Of a stretch of DNA of 64,000 nt, positions 16,553 through 25,002 are shown one piece after another (position 1 is the first letter of the stretch; each line of letters opens with the position of its first letter). The stretch lies in assembly GCF_001547525.1 (NCBI RefSeq), contig NZ_LNJP01000004.1, positions 576,658 through 640,657 of the forward strand, written 5' to 3'. The stretch comes from Burkholderia anthina. GTDB lineage: Bacteria; Pseudomonadota; Gammaproteobacteria; Burkholderiales; Burkholderiaceae. The notes beneath the pieces are model-generated. The model searched no databases, was not told where the DNA came from, and saw only the letters and a program-made list of their open reading frames with translations. A program made the translations under genes and the position numbers.

Positions 16553-17854
16553 ATGTCGAATCTCATCGTCCACGGCGGCACTCCGCTGCGCGGGGACATC
16601 AAGCCGTCCGCGAACAAGAACGCCGTCCTGCCGATTCTGTGCGCCACCCTGTTAACCGATCAGCCGCTGCGCCTCGTCGGCGTGCCCGACATCACCGACG
16701 TGCGCAAGATCCTCGACATCTTCCGCACGCTCGGCAGCGACGTGTCGGTCGATTTCACGACGGGTCTGCTCGAGCTTCACCATCGCAACACGACGTTCGA
16801 TCCGGCCGTCCATCGGCTGCCCGAGGCGATGCGTTCGTCGATCATGCTGATTCCGCCGCTGCTCGCGCGCTTCGGCGTCGCGCGCCTCGAGAACGACGTG
16901 AAAGGCTGCACGCTCGGCGTGCGCGAGATCGATCCGCACGTCGAGGTGTTCGAGCGGTTCGGCGCGCACATCGAACGCACGCCCGATTCGCTGATCGTCC
17001 GTACCGACGGCCCGCTGACGGCCAACGATCACTGGCTCGACTACGCGTCGGTGACGACCACCGAGAACTTCGCGCTGTGCGCGACGGCCGCGAACGGCAC
17101 GTCGACGCTGATGAACGCGGCATCCGAGCCGCACGTGCAGGAGTTTTGCCAGTTCCTCGCGATGATCGGCGTCGCGATCGAGGGGATCGGCACGTCGCGG
17201 CTGTGCGTGACGGGCGGCGGCAAGCTCGGCGGCGGCGAGTTCCGCTTCGCCGAGGATTTCCACGAGATCGCGACGTTCCTCGCGCTCGGCGCGATCACGG
17301 GCGGCGACATCACGGTGCGCAACTCGTCGCCCGAGCATTTCCCGCTGATCGACCGCACGTTCGCGAAGTTCGGCGTCACCGTCACGCACCGCGACGGCTG
17401 GTCGCGCGCGGAGCGCGACGGCCCGCTGCGCGTGCGCCGGCCGTTCACGCAGAACATCCTGACCAAGGTCGAGGCCGCGCCGTGGCCGTACCTGCCGGTC
17501 GACCTGCTGCCGATCTTCATCGCGCTCGGCGTGCGCGCGGAAGGCAGCGCGATGTTCTGGAACAAGGTCTACGACGGCGCGCTCGGCTGGTCCGGCGAAC
17601 TGTCGAAGTTCGGCGCGCACGTGCTGCTGTCCGATCCGCACCGGCTGATCACGTTCGGCGGGCTGCAACTGACGCCGGCGCGCGTCGAGAGCCCGTACAT
17701 CATTCGCGTCGCGATCGCGCTGCTGATGGTGGCCGCGAGCATCGAAGGCCGCTCGGAAATCATGAACGCGCTGCCGATTCGCCGCGCGCATCCGCATTTC
17801 GTCGAGAACCTGCGTTCGGTCGGTGCGAACGTCGAGTGGACGAGCAGCGAGTAA
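16553..17854 (+). CDS. MurA paralogue, UDP-N-acetylglucosamine 1-carboxyvinyltransferase-like
   Basis: 433 residues of the EPSP synthase fold. MurA transfers enolpyruvate from PEP to UDP-GlcNAc. The N-terminal K22-N23 pair (SANKNAVLPIL) is kept, and the active-site loop cysteine aligns at C119 (VKGCTLGVREIDPH), although classical MurA reads PGGCxIGxRPVDLH. The YLPVDLLPIF segment retains the catalytic aspartate. Loop and C-terminal divergence are greater than among housekeeping MurA enzymes, so this is a second, specialised copy, possibly for a cell-envelope or secondary-metabolite sugar. It stands alone, without mur genes. Confidence 0.85.
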   Translation: MSNLIVHGGTPLRGDIKPSANKNAVLPILCATLLTDQPLRLVGVPDITDVRKILDIFRTLGSDVSVDFTTGLLELHHRNTTFDPAVHRLPEAMRSSIMLIPPLLARFGVARLENDVKGCTLGVREIDPHVEVFERFGAHIERTPDSLIVRTDGPLTANDHWLDYASVTTTENFALCATAANGTSTLMNAASEPHVQEFCQFLAMIGVAIEGIGTSRLCVTGGGKLGGGEFRFAEDFHEIATFLALGAITGGDITVRNSSPEHFPLIDRTFAKFGVTVTHRDGWSRAERDGPLRVRRPFTQNILTKVEAAPWPYLPVDLLPIFIALGVRAEGSAMFWNKVYDGALGWSGELSKFGAHVLLSDPHRLITFGGLQLTPARVESPYIIRVAIALLMVAASIEGRSEIMNALPIRRAHPHFVENLRSVGANVEWTSSE

Positions 17855-17863
17855 GGTCATGAC

Positions 17864-17896
17864 GGATGCGGCGCGCGCAACGGCCGCGTCGCATCC
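17864..17896 (+). terminator. Probable terminator after the murA paralogue
   Basis: GGATGCG pairs with CGCATCC, and the stem continues inward after one mismatch; GGTTGCTGCTTTT follows. It begins 9 bases past the murA-like stop. Confidence 0.5.
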
Positions 17897-17924
17897 GGTT
17901 GCTGCTTTTCCCGTTCGCCGGTCT

Positions 17925-18338
17925 TCAGGCAAACGGATTTCGCAAGACCGGACCGCCATCCACTTGCAAGCCGTCGTGCATGTCCTCGGTGTACAGGTAT
18001 TCACACCCCTCGATCGAAGCAGTTGCCACGATGCAGGCGTCGTAGAAAGACAAGCGATGCCACTCCGCCAGCCGCCGCGCGAGGTCATGCGCATTGACGG
18101 TGAGCGGCACGACATGGCACAAACTCCTGATCGGCTCCAGAAACTCCCCTACCTCGCGCCACGGCATCCGCAGTTTGCGGTTGCAGACACTGGCGACCTC
18201 ATTCAATACCTGGACGCTGATGGTTGGCCGCCGAAGGAACAGCGCCTCCGCTCGATTTGCCTTGATTGCGTCCTCGGACAGCAGATAAAGCACGACATTG
18301 CTGTCGACGAATGATTTCTCCGCCTCAATCCTGCTCAT
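17925..18338 (-). CDS. vapC: VapC-family PIN-domain ribonuclease toxin
   Basis: 137 residues. PIN-domain acidic residues are all visible: aspartate in FVDSNVVLY (near residue 12), glutamate in QVLNEV, aspartate in SFYDACIVATA and the later LYTEDMHDG. VapC toxins cleave structured RNA such as tRNA and are held by VapB. The start overlaps the end of vapB by 14 bases, indicating translational coupling; an ATG six bases further upstream (18344) is equally possible. It lies convergent to the murA paralogue. Confidence 0.9.
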   Translation of the reverse strand: MSRIEAEKSFVDSNVVLYLLSEDAIKANRAEALFLRRPTISVQVLNEVASVCNRKLRMPWREVGEFLEPIRSLCHVVPLTVNAHDLARRLAEWHRLSFYDACIVATASIEGCEYLYTEDMHDGLQVDGGPVLRNPFA

Positions 18339-18558
18339 TCGCATCGTCCCGGCTGAACTTGAAATCGGCGGGCAACTTGCCCCTGAAACGCCGCAGCCGT
18401 TCCAGAAGCTCGTCGGGCCTCGGCTTGCGGCTTACCGCGAACACCCGGGGACTGTCGACCACAATCTCGATATCGTCGCCTTCGCGGAGTTCCAGTGCGT
18501 CGACCACACTGGCCGGAAGGCGAACCGCCAGGCTATTGCCCCACTTTGCAACCTGCAT
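18325..18558 (-). CDS. vapB: VapB-family antitoxin, AbrB/SpoVT-type DNA-binding
   Basis: 77 residues. The swapped-hairpin AbrB domain is obvious in MQVAKWGNSLAVRLPASVVD and LREGDDIEIVVDS; the C-terminal part is charged and should wrap VapC. The start at 18558 is fixed by TGGAGACTC six bases upstream. A 7-base-arm palindrome sits 14 bases upstream of the start and is the presumed autoregulatory operator. Confidence 0.9.
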   Translation of the reverse strand: MQVAKWGNSLAVRLPASVVDALELREGDDIEIVVDSPRVFAVSRKPRPDELLERLRRFRGKLPADFKFSRDDANEQD

Positions 18559-18571
18559 ATGAGTCTCCATG

Positions 18572-18595
18572 GATATACGGAATGGATTGTATATC
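18572..18595. promoter_or_regulatory. vapBC operator
   Basis: GATATAC-N10-GTATATC, two perfect 7-base arms 17 bases centre to centre, immediately upstream of the vapB ribosome binding site and overlapping a TATACA -10-like element on the minus strand. Confidence 0.65.
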
Positions 18596-18716
18596 TTTAC
18601 TGCAAATCCGCAAGTCGGCTGAACGGACAATTCGGCGCCTCGCGCGTCCCGCTCCCACAACTCGCGCGATAATCGCCCACTTCCGCGCGAACACCGCGCG
18701 CCACCGCTCACCCGTG

Positions 18717-19490
18717 ATGACGAAAAAGCCCGACCTCGACCGACGCGACTGGATTGCCGGCCTCGAAAAAGGCCTGATGATCCTGGAGGCGTTCGACAGC
18801 CAGCACGCGCGCATGACGCCCACGCAAGCCGCCGCGCGCACCGGCCTCACGCGCACGGCCGCGCGGCGTTACCTGCTGACGCTGGAATCGCTCGGCTACG
18901 TGTACACCGACGGCAAGCTGTATGGCCTCACGCCGCGCGTGCTGCGGGTCGGCTGGTCGTATTTCGATTCGGCGCGCCTGCCGCGCACGGTCCAGCCTTA
19001 TCTGCAGCAGTTGAGCGCGTCGCTGAACGAATCGGCGTACGTCAGCGTGCTCGACGGCTGGGAGCTCGTGTTCATCGCGCGCAACGGCGTGTCGCGCGTG
19101 ATGACGACGGGCTTCGTGCTCGGCGCGCGCGTGCCGGCGCCGCTGACGTCGCCCGGTGTCGTCCTGCTCGCCCATCATCCCGATCGAGAAGCCGTGCGCG
19201 CGTGGCTCGACGAGACCGAGTTGGCGCCGTTCACGCCGCACACGATCACCAACAAGGCGCGGCTGCTCGAACAGGTCGACCGGGCGCGCGAAGCCGGCTA
19301 CGCGGCGATCGAGCAGCAATTGCAGGTCGGCGTACGCGGGATCGCGGTGCCGCTGAAGAACCGTCACGGCGAAGTCGTCGCCGCGCTGAGCACGAACATG
19401 CCGATCGGCGCGGAGACGACCGACGCGGCCGTGCGGCGCGTGCTGCCGCATCTGCAGGAAGCCGCGCTCGCGATGCTCAACGTGCTGTAG
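18717..19490 (+). CDS. IclR-family transcriptional regulator (PcaR/PobR-like)
   Basis: 257 residues. An N-terminal winged helix (WIAGLEKGLMILEAFDSQHARMTPTQAAARTGLTRTAARRYLLTLESLGYV, quoted in family pattern) is followed by the IclR effector domain with TSPGVVLLAHHPD and EQQLQVGVRGIAVPLKNRHGEVVAALS. The GLEKGLMILEAFD start is typical of the protocatechuate/4-hydroxybenzoate regulators PcaR and PobR. No aromatic-degradation genes lie next to it, so the target is remote. ATG 18717 is the first start that precedes the conserved domain. Confidence 0.9.
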   Translation: MTKKPDLDRRDWIAGLEKGLMILEAFDSQHARMTPTQAAARTGLTRTAARRYLLTLESLGYVYTDGKLYGLTPRVLRVGWSYFDSARLPRTVQPYLQQLSASLNESAYVSVLDGWELVFIARNGVSRVMTTGFVLGARVPAPLTSPGVVLLAHHPDREAVRAWLDETELAPFTPHTITNKARLLEQVDRAREAGYAAIEQQLQVGVRGIAVPLKNRHGEVVAALSTNMPIGAETTDAAVRRVLPHLQEAALAMLNVL

Positions 19491-19505
19491 CAGCCGGCGC
19501 CGCCG

Positions 19506-21803
19506 TTACCCGATCCGCCACCACCGCGGCAGCAAATTGCGCACTTCGCGCCGCCGGTAACGGTCGTCGAGATGCACGACGCCCTCGTCGTGCTCGGTGC
19601 GGATCACGCGCCCGGCCGCCTGCACGACCTTCTGCAGCCCCGGATACAGGTACATGTAGTCGTAACCGTTGCCGAAGCGCGCGTCCATCGCGCGCCGCAT
19701 CTGCTCGTTGATGTCGTTGACCTGCGGCAGTCCGAGCGTCGCGATGAACGCGCCGATCAACCGCTCGCCGACCAGGTCGACGCCTTCCGAGAAGGCGCCG
19801 CCCAGCACCGCGAAGCCGACGCCGCGTCCGCCCGCGTCGAAGCGCGCGAGAAACGCGTCGCGCTCGCTTTCGGCCATGCCGGGCGCCTGCGCCCACACGG
19901 GGACGTCCGGATGGCGCGTCTGCATCAGCGCGACCACACGCCCGAGGTAGTCGAAGCTGCTCAGGAAGCCGAGATAGTTGCCGGGCCGTGCCGCGTATTG
20001 CGCGGCGATCAGGTCGGCGATCGGCTCGAGCGAACGATCGCGGTCGCGCCAGCGCGTCGACACGTGGCTCGCGACGCGCACCGTCAGTTGTTCGGCGCGG
20101 AACGGCCCGTCGACGTCGAGCCAGCCGGTATCGCCCGGCAGCCCGAGCGTGTCGCGATAGAAATGGAACGGGCTCAGCGTGCCCGAGAACAGCACGGTCG
20201 CGCGCGCGGCTTCGTAGCGCGGCGCGAGGAACCCGGCCGGGATCACGTTGCGCACGCACAGCGTCGACTGGACACGGCGCCGGCGGCCGGCCGTCGCGAC
20301 GCCGTCGAGCGCCGGCTGGCGCGGCATCGGTTCGCCATGCAGCGTCGCGTCGAAGATCGACGCGCTGTCGAACGCCTCGGCCAGCACGCCGAACTGGATC
20401 GCCTCGAAATGGAAACGCAGCAGCGCGTCGTCGTTCGCGCGAGGCGCGTCGGTCAGGTGTTCGCCGATCGCCGCGACGAGGTTCTGCACGGCCGACACGA
20501 TCGGGCCCGGCACCTCGGGATAGGCGGCATAGCGCTCCGCCTGCGCGCGATTGAGCGTCCCCCACGCGCGGGCGAGCCGGTCGAATGCCTTGCGCAGCGC
20601 GGCGGGCGCGGCTTCGCGCGCGGCCGCGAACGCGAATGGATCGAGCGACGCGCTGTACATCTTGCGGGCGCGGTCGAGCAGGTTGTGCGCTTCGTCCACG
20701 AGCACGCCGACGCGCCACTGGTTCTGCTGCGCGAGCGTATGCAGCATCGCGCTGCCGTCGTAGTAGTAGTTGTAGTCGCCGATCATCATGTCCGACCAGC
20801 GCGCGAGCTCCTGCGCCAGGTAGTACGGGCAGACGTCGTGCGCGAGCGCGGCGGCGCGCACGGTCTCGCGATCGAGGAGCCCGGCCTCGATCGCCGCATC
20901 GCGCGCGGCCGGCAGCCGGTCGTAGAAGCCCTTCGCGAGCGGGCACGATTCGCCGTGGCACGCGTTGTCCGGATGCTCGCACGCCTTGTCGCGCGCGACG
21001 AGTTCCAGCACACGCAGCGGCAAAGCGGGCGTGCCGGCGCCGAGCGTCGTCGCCGCTTCGAGCGCGAGCGCGCGGCCGGGTGTTTTCGCGGTCAGGAAAA
21101 ATACGTGATCGAGTTCGCCCTCGCCGCAGGCCTTCAGCAACGGGAACACGGTGCCGAGCGTCTTGCCGATGCCGGTCGGCGCCTGCGCCATCAGGCAGCG
21201 TTCGTCGCGTGCCGCGCGATAGACGGCCACCGCCAGCTCGCGCTGGCCGCTGCGGAACTGCCCATGCGGAAACGCGAGCGCGCGCAGCGCCGCGTCGCGC
21301 GCGGCGCGATGGGCCGTCTCGCGTTCGGCCCAGCCGACGAAGCACGCGCACTGCTCGGCGAAGAACGTCGCGAGCGCGCCGGCATCGAGCGTTTCCGTCA
21401 GCACGGTCTCGCGCTCGGACACGATGTCGAAATACACGAGCGCGACGTCGATTTCATTCAGATCGCGCGCAGCGCACATCAGGTGCGCATAGACCTTCGC
21501 CTGCGCCCAATGCAGCGCGCGGTGGTTGGCCGGCATCGCATCGAGGCTGCCGCGGTAGGTCTTGATTTCCTCGAGCCGGTTCGCCACCGGATCGTAGCCG
21601 TCCGCGCGGCCGCGCACGGTGAGCATGCCCCACGTGCCCGTCAGCGCGATCTCGGTTTCGTAGCGCGCGCCGCGCTTCGACGTGACCGCGCCGTGGCCGG
21701 CGATGCCTTCGAGCGCGGTCGGTGCGGGCGTGAAGCGCAGGTCGAGATCGCCGCGCCGCGCGGTGAACTCGCACATCGCCCGCACCGCGACGACGTAGCT
21801 CAT
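19506..21803 (-). CDS. XPD/DinG-type iron-sulfur helicase with N-terminal PD-(D/E)XK-like nuclease domain
   Basis: 765 residues. Helicase motifs: Walker A APTGIGKT (about 208-215), DEAH (370-373), and motif VI QAAGRVIRTEHD near the C-terminus. Four cysteines between motifs I and II (C275, C282, C287, C325) match the 4Fe-4S cluster of XPD, DinG and Rad3. The first 160 residues contain GRADGYDP with D68 and EEIKT with E79-I-K81, the core of a RecB-like PD-(D/E)XK nuclease. The start at 21803 overlaps the VRR-NUC gene by 4 bases (ATGA), so the two are translationally coupled, behind a LexA box. Role: SOS-induced processing of damaged DNA (inference). Confidence 0.9.
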   Translation of the reverse strand: MSYVVAVRAMCEFTARRGDLDLRFTPAPTALEGIAGHGAVTSKRGARYETEIALTGTWGMLTVRGRADGYDPVANRLEEIKTYRGSLDAMPANHRALHWAQAKVYAHLMCAARDLNEIDVALVYFDIVSERETVLTETLDAGALATFFAEQCACFVGWAERETAHRAARDAALRALAFPHGQFRSGQRELAVAVYRAARDERCLMAQAPTGIGKTLGTVFPLLKACGEGELDHVFFLTAKTPGRALALEAATTLGAGTPALPLRVLELVARDKACEHPDNACHGESCPLAKGFYDRLPAARDAAIEAGLLDRETVRAAALAHDVCPYYLAQELARWSDMMIGDYNYYYDGSAMLHTLAQQNQWRVGVLVDEAHNLLDRARKMYSASLDPFAFAAAREAAPAALRKAFDRLARAWGTLNRAQAERYAAYPEVPGPIVSAVQNLVAAIGEHLTDAPRANDDALLRFHFEAIQFGVLAEAFDSASIFDATLHGEPMPRQPALDGVATAGRRRRVQSTLCVRNVIPAGFLAPRYEAARATVLFSGTLSPFHFYRDTLGLPGDTGWLDVDGPFRAEQLTVRVASHVSTRWRDRDRSLEPIADLIAAQYAARPGNYLGFLSSFDYLGRVVALMQTRHPDVPVWAQAPGMAESERDAFLARFDAGGRGVGFAVLGGAFSEGVDLVGERLIGAFIATLGLPQVNDINEQMRRAMDARFGNGYDYMYLYPGLQKVVQAAGRVIRTEHDEGVVHLDDRYRRREVRNLLPRWWRIG

Positions 21804-23494
21804 GCGGACAACCCCGCCGCCTCGGCGTGCGCGACGCCCTCGCCGGCCCACTCGACGTCGACGACGCGTACCGGCATGCGGTGCGCGAGGCAGTAGGCGA
21901 GCCAGCGCGTCTGGTTGTCCTGCAGCCGGTCGCCGGGGCCCTTCACCTCGATCAGCTCGTAGCGGCGTTCGTCGGGCCAGAAGCGCACGAGATCGGGCAA
22001 GCCGGACCGGTTGCCGCGGATATCCGCGAGCAGGCGCGTGAACCACAGCCGCAGGTGCTCGGGCGGCAGGCACGCGAGCGCTTCGTCGAGCAACGCGTCG
22101 GTCAGCACGCCCCAGAACACGAACGGCGACTGCACGCCGGCCTTCGTCGCGAAATGCCGACGGATCGTGTCGCGGTACGCGCCCGAATCGAGCTGCGCGA
22201 AGCACGCGTCGAAGGCCGCCGCGCGACGCGCGGCGAAATCGGGCGCGTGCAGGTCGGCCGGGCCGCGCTGGAACGGGTGAAAGAACGCGCCGGGCACCGC
22301 CGCGAACACAGGTTCCCAGCACAGCAGCCCGAACAGCGAATTGATCAGCGTGTTTTCGACGTAGTGGACCGGCGACGCCGGCTGCGCGAGATGGTCGCGC
22401 ACCGCGAATTCGACGCTGACGGATGCGTCGGGACGCGCGAGCACGAGCGTCTCGCGCGGGACCGCCGCGGCGGCGGCCGCGCGTTCGACCCGCTGGCCGG
22501 CGCGGCGCTGCAGGCGCGGCAGCATGCGCTCGACGCGCTGGCGCTCCTCGTCGCTCTCGAAGCCGCCGCGCGCGTCGAGCGCCAGCGCGAGCGCGTCGCC
22601 GTCGCGCCCGCAGCGTTCGAGTACGCGGATGCGCCGATGGCGGCTGCCGGGCCATGCGCTGCGTGTGTACGCGTCGAGCGCGGCGCACCAGTCGGCACGG
22701 CGTTCGCATGCCTGGCCCAGCGCGAACAGCAGCTTCGCGCGGCGCGTCGCGAGCCACGGCTGCGCACAGTCGACCGCGTCCAGCGCGCGGATCAGATCGT
22801 CGAACGGCAGATCGTCGGGCCATGCGTCGAGCGCGTCGCGGCACATCTGCAGCGCGAGATATGCATCGACGTCGCCACGCTGCTGGAACGCGCGCGACGA
22901 CGGCGCGATCGGCACGCTTTCGTACTGGAACACGCCGAGATCGGCGAGCACGAACTCGCTCCAGTCTTGATGCAGATTGCCGAAGAACATCAGCCGCAGC
23001 CGATCGCACAGCGGGCCGACCGTCACGCGCAGCGCGCGGTCGTCGGCCTGCGCGCACCACGCGTCGAGCGGTTGCGCGACGTCGTGCGCGGGCCTCAGCC
23101 GTTCGAGCCAGTCGGCCTTGCGCTCGCCAGCATGCGCGGCGAGCGACGGAAAGATGCGCAGCAGATCGGCCTTGGTCGACAGCGCGAACAGCTCGTCGAG
23201 CGTGAGCGCGGGCGCCGGATCGACCCAGCCGAGCGCGACGAGCGGCGCGGCGGCGTCGAGCGTGCAGCCGATCTCGTCGTACACGAGCTTGCTCGCGCGG
23301 AAGTCGCACCCGTTGCGCATCAGCATCCGCACGAGCAGCGCGCGCGACGCCTGCGGCAGCGCCGCGAACTGCCGGACGAACGCATGCTCGTGCGCGTCGA
23401 ACAGGTCGTCGTAACGCTCGCCGAGCCAGGCCAGCGCGCGTTCGAAATTGGTCAGGTAGTAAAACGCCGGAGGCGTCGGCGAAGCAGGCGTCAC
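21800..23494 (-). CDS. FAN1-type VRR-NUC structure-specific nuclease
   Basis: 564 residues. The C-terminal VRR-NUC domain has the catalytic set D501 (SGLPDLVRF), E516 and K518 (YELIEVKGPGD), followed by QDNQTRWL. The preceding 480 residues match bacterial FAN1 homologues (YYLTNFERALAWLGERYDDLF, RMLMRNGCDFRASKLVYDEIG). FAN1 incises near interstrand crosslinks and flaps. The start is a GTG at 23494, 13 bases from a perfect LexA box at 23507-23522; no better ATG exists before the conserved N-terminus. The stop overlaps the helicase start. Confidence 0.9.
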   Translation of the reverse strand: MTPASPTPPAFYYLTNFERALAWLGERYDDLFDAHEHAFVRQFAALPQASRALLVRMLMRNGCDFRASKLVYDEIGCTLDAAAPLVALGWVDPAPALTLDELFALSTKADLLRIFPSLAAHAGERKADWLERLRPAHDVAQPLDAWCAQADDRALRVTVGPLCDRLRLMFFGNLHQDWSEFVLADLGVFQYESVPIAPSSRAFQQRGDVDAYLALQMCRDALDAWPDDLPFDDLIRALDAVDCAQPWLATRRAKLLFALGQACERRADWCAALDAYTRSAWPGSRHRRIRVLERCGRDGDALALALDARGGFESDEERQRVERMLPRLQRRAGQRVERAAAAAAVPRETLVLARPDASVSVEFAVRDHLAQPASPVHYVENTLINSLFGLLCWEPVFAAVPGAFFHPFQRGPADLHAPDFAARRAAAFDACFAQLDSGAYRDTIRRHFATKAGVQSPFVFWGVLTDALLDEALACLPPEHLRLWFTRLLADIRGNRSGLPDLVRFWPDERRYELIEVKGPGDRLQDNQTRWLAYCLAHRMPVRVVDVEWAGEGVAHAEAAGLSA

Positions 23495-23506
23495 GGGGAT
23501 CGATCA

Positions 23507-23522
23507 CTGTACATTTGTACAG
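23507..23522. promoter_or_regulatory. LexA (SOS) box controlling the FAN1-helicase operon
   Basis: CTGTACATTTGTACAG is a fully symmetric match to the CTGT-N8-ACAG LexA consensus, placed 12 bases upstream of the FAN1 start codon. Position and identity make SOS control very likely. Confidence 0.8.
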
Positions 23523-23591
23523 GTCGCAATCATATCAAATGTGGCGGCCAATGCCGCACGCGGCATTGCCGTTCCGCTGCCCCGGCTTCGG

Positions 23592-24494
23592 TCAGAACTG
23601 GTAATTCACCGACATGTCGAACACGCCGTTGGTCGACTGCTGCGTGATCGGGCTGCGCGCCGCGCGGCCGACGAGCTGCTCGAGCGCGCCGTCCATCGTG
23701 ACGAACCAGTGCTTGTTCACGAACCACACCATCGTCACGCCCACGCCGGCCGACTTGATCCCGGCCCCGGACGAATAGGCCGGCAGCCCCGAGCGCGCCG
23801 CCGCCCCCTGGTTCACGCCGAACCAGCTGTTCATGTAGCGGGAATCGGCGAATGACACGGTGGGCCCCGCGAACCAGAAGAAGCGTTCGTTGCTGCCGGG
23901 CATCGGCATGTACGCGGAAAAATCGCCGGTCCAGCCGTTCGACCCGCCGATGCTGCGCCGCACGTCCGCGCGCAGCACGAGCGGGAAATCCTTCGAGACC
24001 ACGTAGTCGGCCGCGAGCTTCATCACGGGCGCCGCATTGATGTTGTCGAGACCGTTCAGATGGCCGAGATCATCGGCCGAACGGCGCCCGAGGTCATAGC
24101 CGACCGACAAACTCACGCGCCAGTTCGGCCCGCGCAGCACGTTCGCGCCGAGCCCCTCGCCGGTCGACAGGAAGAACAGGTCGCGATAGCGGATATCGAA
24201 ATTCGGGCCGCCCATCACGCGATAGCGGTCGGAGCCCGCATAGCGCGGCTGCAGCGTCATCGCGGCGCCGACGCTGACCTGCCAGGTCGGGATATTCGGA
24301 TCGAAGAGTTTGCGCAGCGGCACGCCCGCCGTGTATTGCCATTCCCCGAGCGGCGAAGGCGTCTGGGCCGACGCGTCGCGGGCGCCGGCGGCGGCGAGCG
24401 CCGCGAATGCCGACAGGCTGGATACGAACCGGCGTGCGCCGGGGGACAGCAACAGGCGAGCAACAGGGGTCAAGGCGGTCTCCGTCGGTTGCAT
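23592..24494 (-). CDS. MipA/OmpV-family outer-membrane protein
   Basis: 300 residues, with an N-terminal signal region (hydrophobic stretch about 20-42, likely cleavage after DASA). The mature part alternates polar and hydrophobic residues in beta-barrel style, has MipA features (VSVGAAMTLQPRYAGSDRYRVMGGPNFDIRYRD in part, FWFAGPTVSFADSRYM) and ends in aromatic F (VNYQF), the classic outer-membrane assembly signal. MipA proteins scaffold murein enzymes; OmpV types are porin-like. ATG at 24494 was chosen as the first before the signal sequence. Confidence 0.87.
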   Translation of the reverse strand: MQPTETALTPVARLLLSPGARRFVSSLSAFAALAAAGARDASAQTPSPLGEWQYTAGVPLRKLFDPNIPTWQVSVGAAMTLQPRYAGSDRYRVMGGPNFDIRYRDLFFLSTGEGLGANVLRGPNWRVSLSVGYDLGRRSADDLGHLNGLDNINAAPVMKLAADYVVSKDFPLVLRADVRRSIGGSNGWTGDFSAYMPMPGSNERFFWFAGPTVSFADSRYMNSWFGVNQGAAARSGLPAYSSGAGIKSAGVGVTMVWFVNKHWFVTMDGALEQLVGRAARSPITQQSTNGVFDMSVNYQF

Positions 24495-24612
24495 GAAAGG
24501 AACCTGAGGGAAAGCGCGTCGCGCTTCGTCGGCTGCAACGGCACGCAGCCTGCGGCGCGAACGTAGCATGCGCTGAATTAATGGACATCCTACGCGACGC
24601 GCGCACAGACGC

Positions 24613-24639
24613 AAAGCGCCCGCTGTATGCGGGCACTTT
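24613..24639 (-). terminator. Probable intrinsic terminator
   Basis: AAAGCGCCCGC pairs with GCGGGCACTTT (one G-U type mismatch) around a 5-base loop, with A and T runs at the base. It lies 38 bases past the 103-residue protein gene on the minus strand. Confidence 0.5.
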
Positions 24640-24676
24640 GCCGGAAGCCGGCATGAGCCGGCGGATGATTGCGGAA

Positions 24677-24988
24677 TCAGAAACGCTCGACGTGATAGTC
24701 GCCGGCGAGCGCGGCCGGACTGCGCGTCGACATCATCCGGGAGAAACCGTCGGCGAGCCGGCCGAGCGCCAACTGCTTCTGGCTGGCGTCCCAGTGCGTA
24801 AAGGTGTCGTACGCGGCATCGTCGAACGAAACGGTCACGGCGACCGGGCGGCCGCTCGCGCGAAAGCCGATCTGCAGCACGCCGCCCGGCAATTCCTCGA
24901 TGTGATAGTGCAGCGAACGCGATTCGAAATAGCGGCCCAGTACCTGAGCGATCGCGCGCTTGTCTGGCGATTGCACGTGAATGTCCAT
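24677..24988 (-). CDS. Conserved hypothetical 103-residue protein
   Basis: Unrecognised. MDIHVQSPDKRAIAQVLGRYF begins a soluble alpha/beta protein without signal peptide or membrane segment; two beta-rich segments (LHYHIEELPGGVLQIGFRASGRPVAVTVSFDD) are followed by a helix (QKQLALGRLADGFSRMM). AGGA precedes the ATG. First of a run of small proteins with strong ribosome binding sites, so a stress-responsive role is inferred from neighbours only. Confidence 0.7.
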   Translation of the reverse strand: MDIHVQSPDKRAIAQVLGRYFESRSLHYHIEELPGGVLQIGFRASGRPVAVTVSFDDAAYDTFTHWDASQKQLALGRLADGFSRMMSTRSPAALAGDYHVERF

Positions 24989-25002
24989 GACGGTCCTCCT
25001 TT

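Noticed and set aside
19506..23507. One continuous 1333-codon frame spanning both the helicase and the VRR-NUC gene
   Set aside because: The N-terminal 568 codons are Arg/Ala-rich shadow sequence of the nuclease gene, which has conserved motifs in its own frame. The helicase start at 21803 overlaps the nuclease stop by ATGA.
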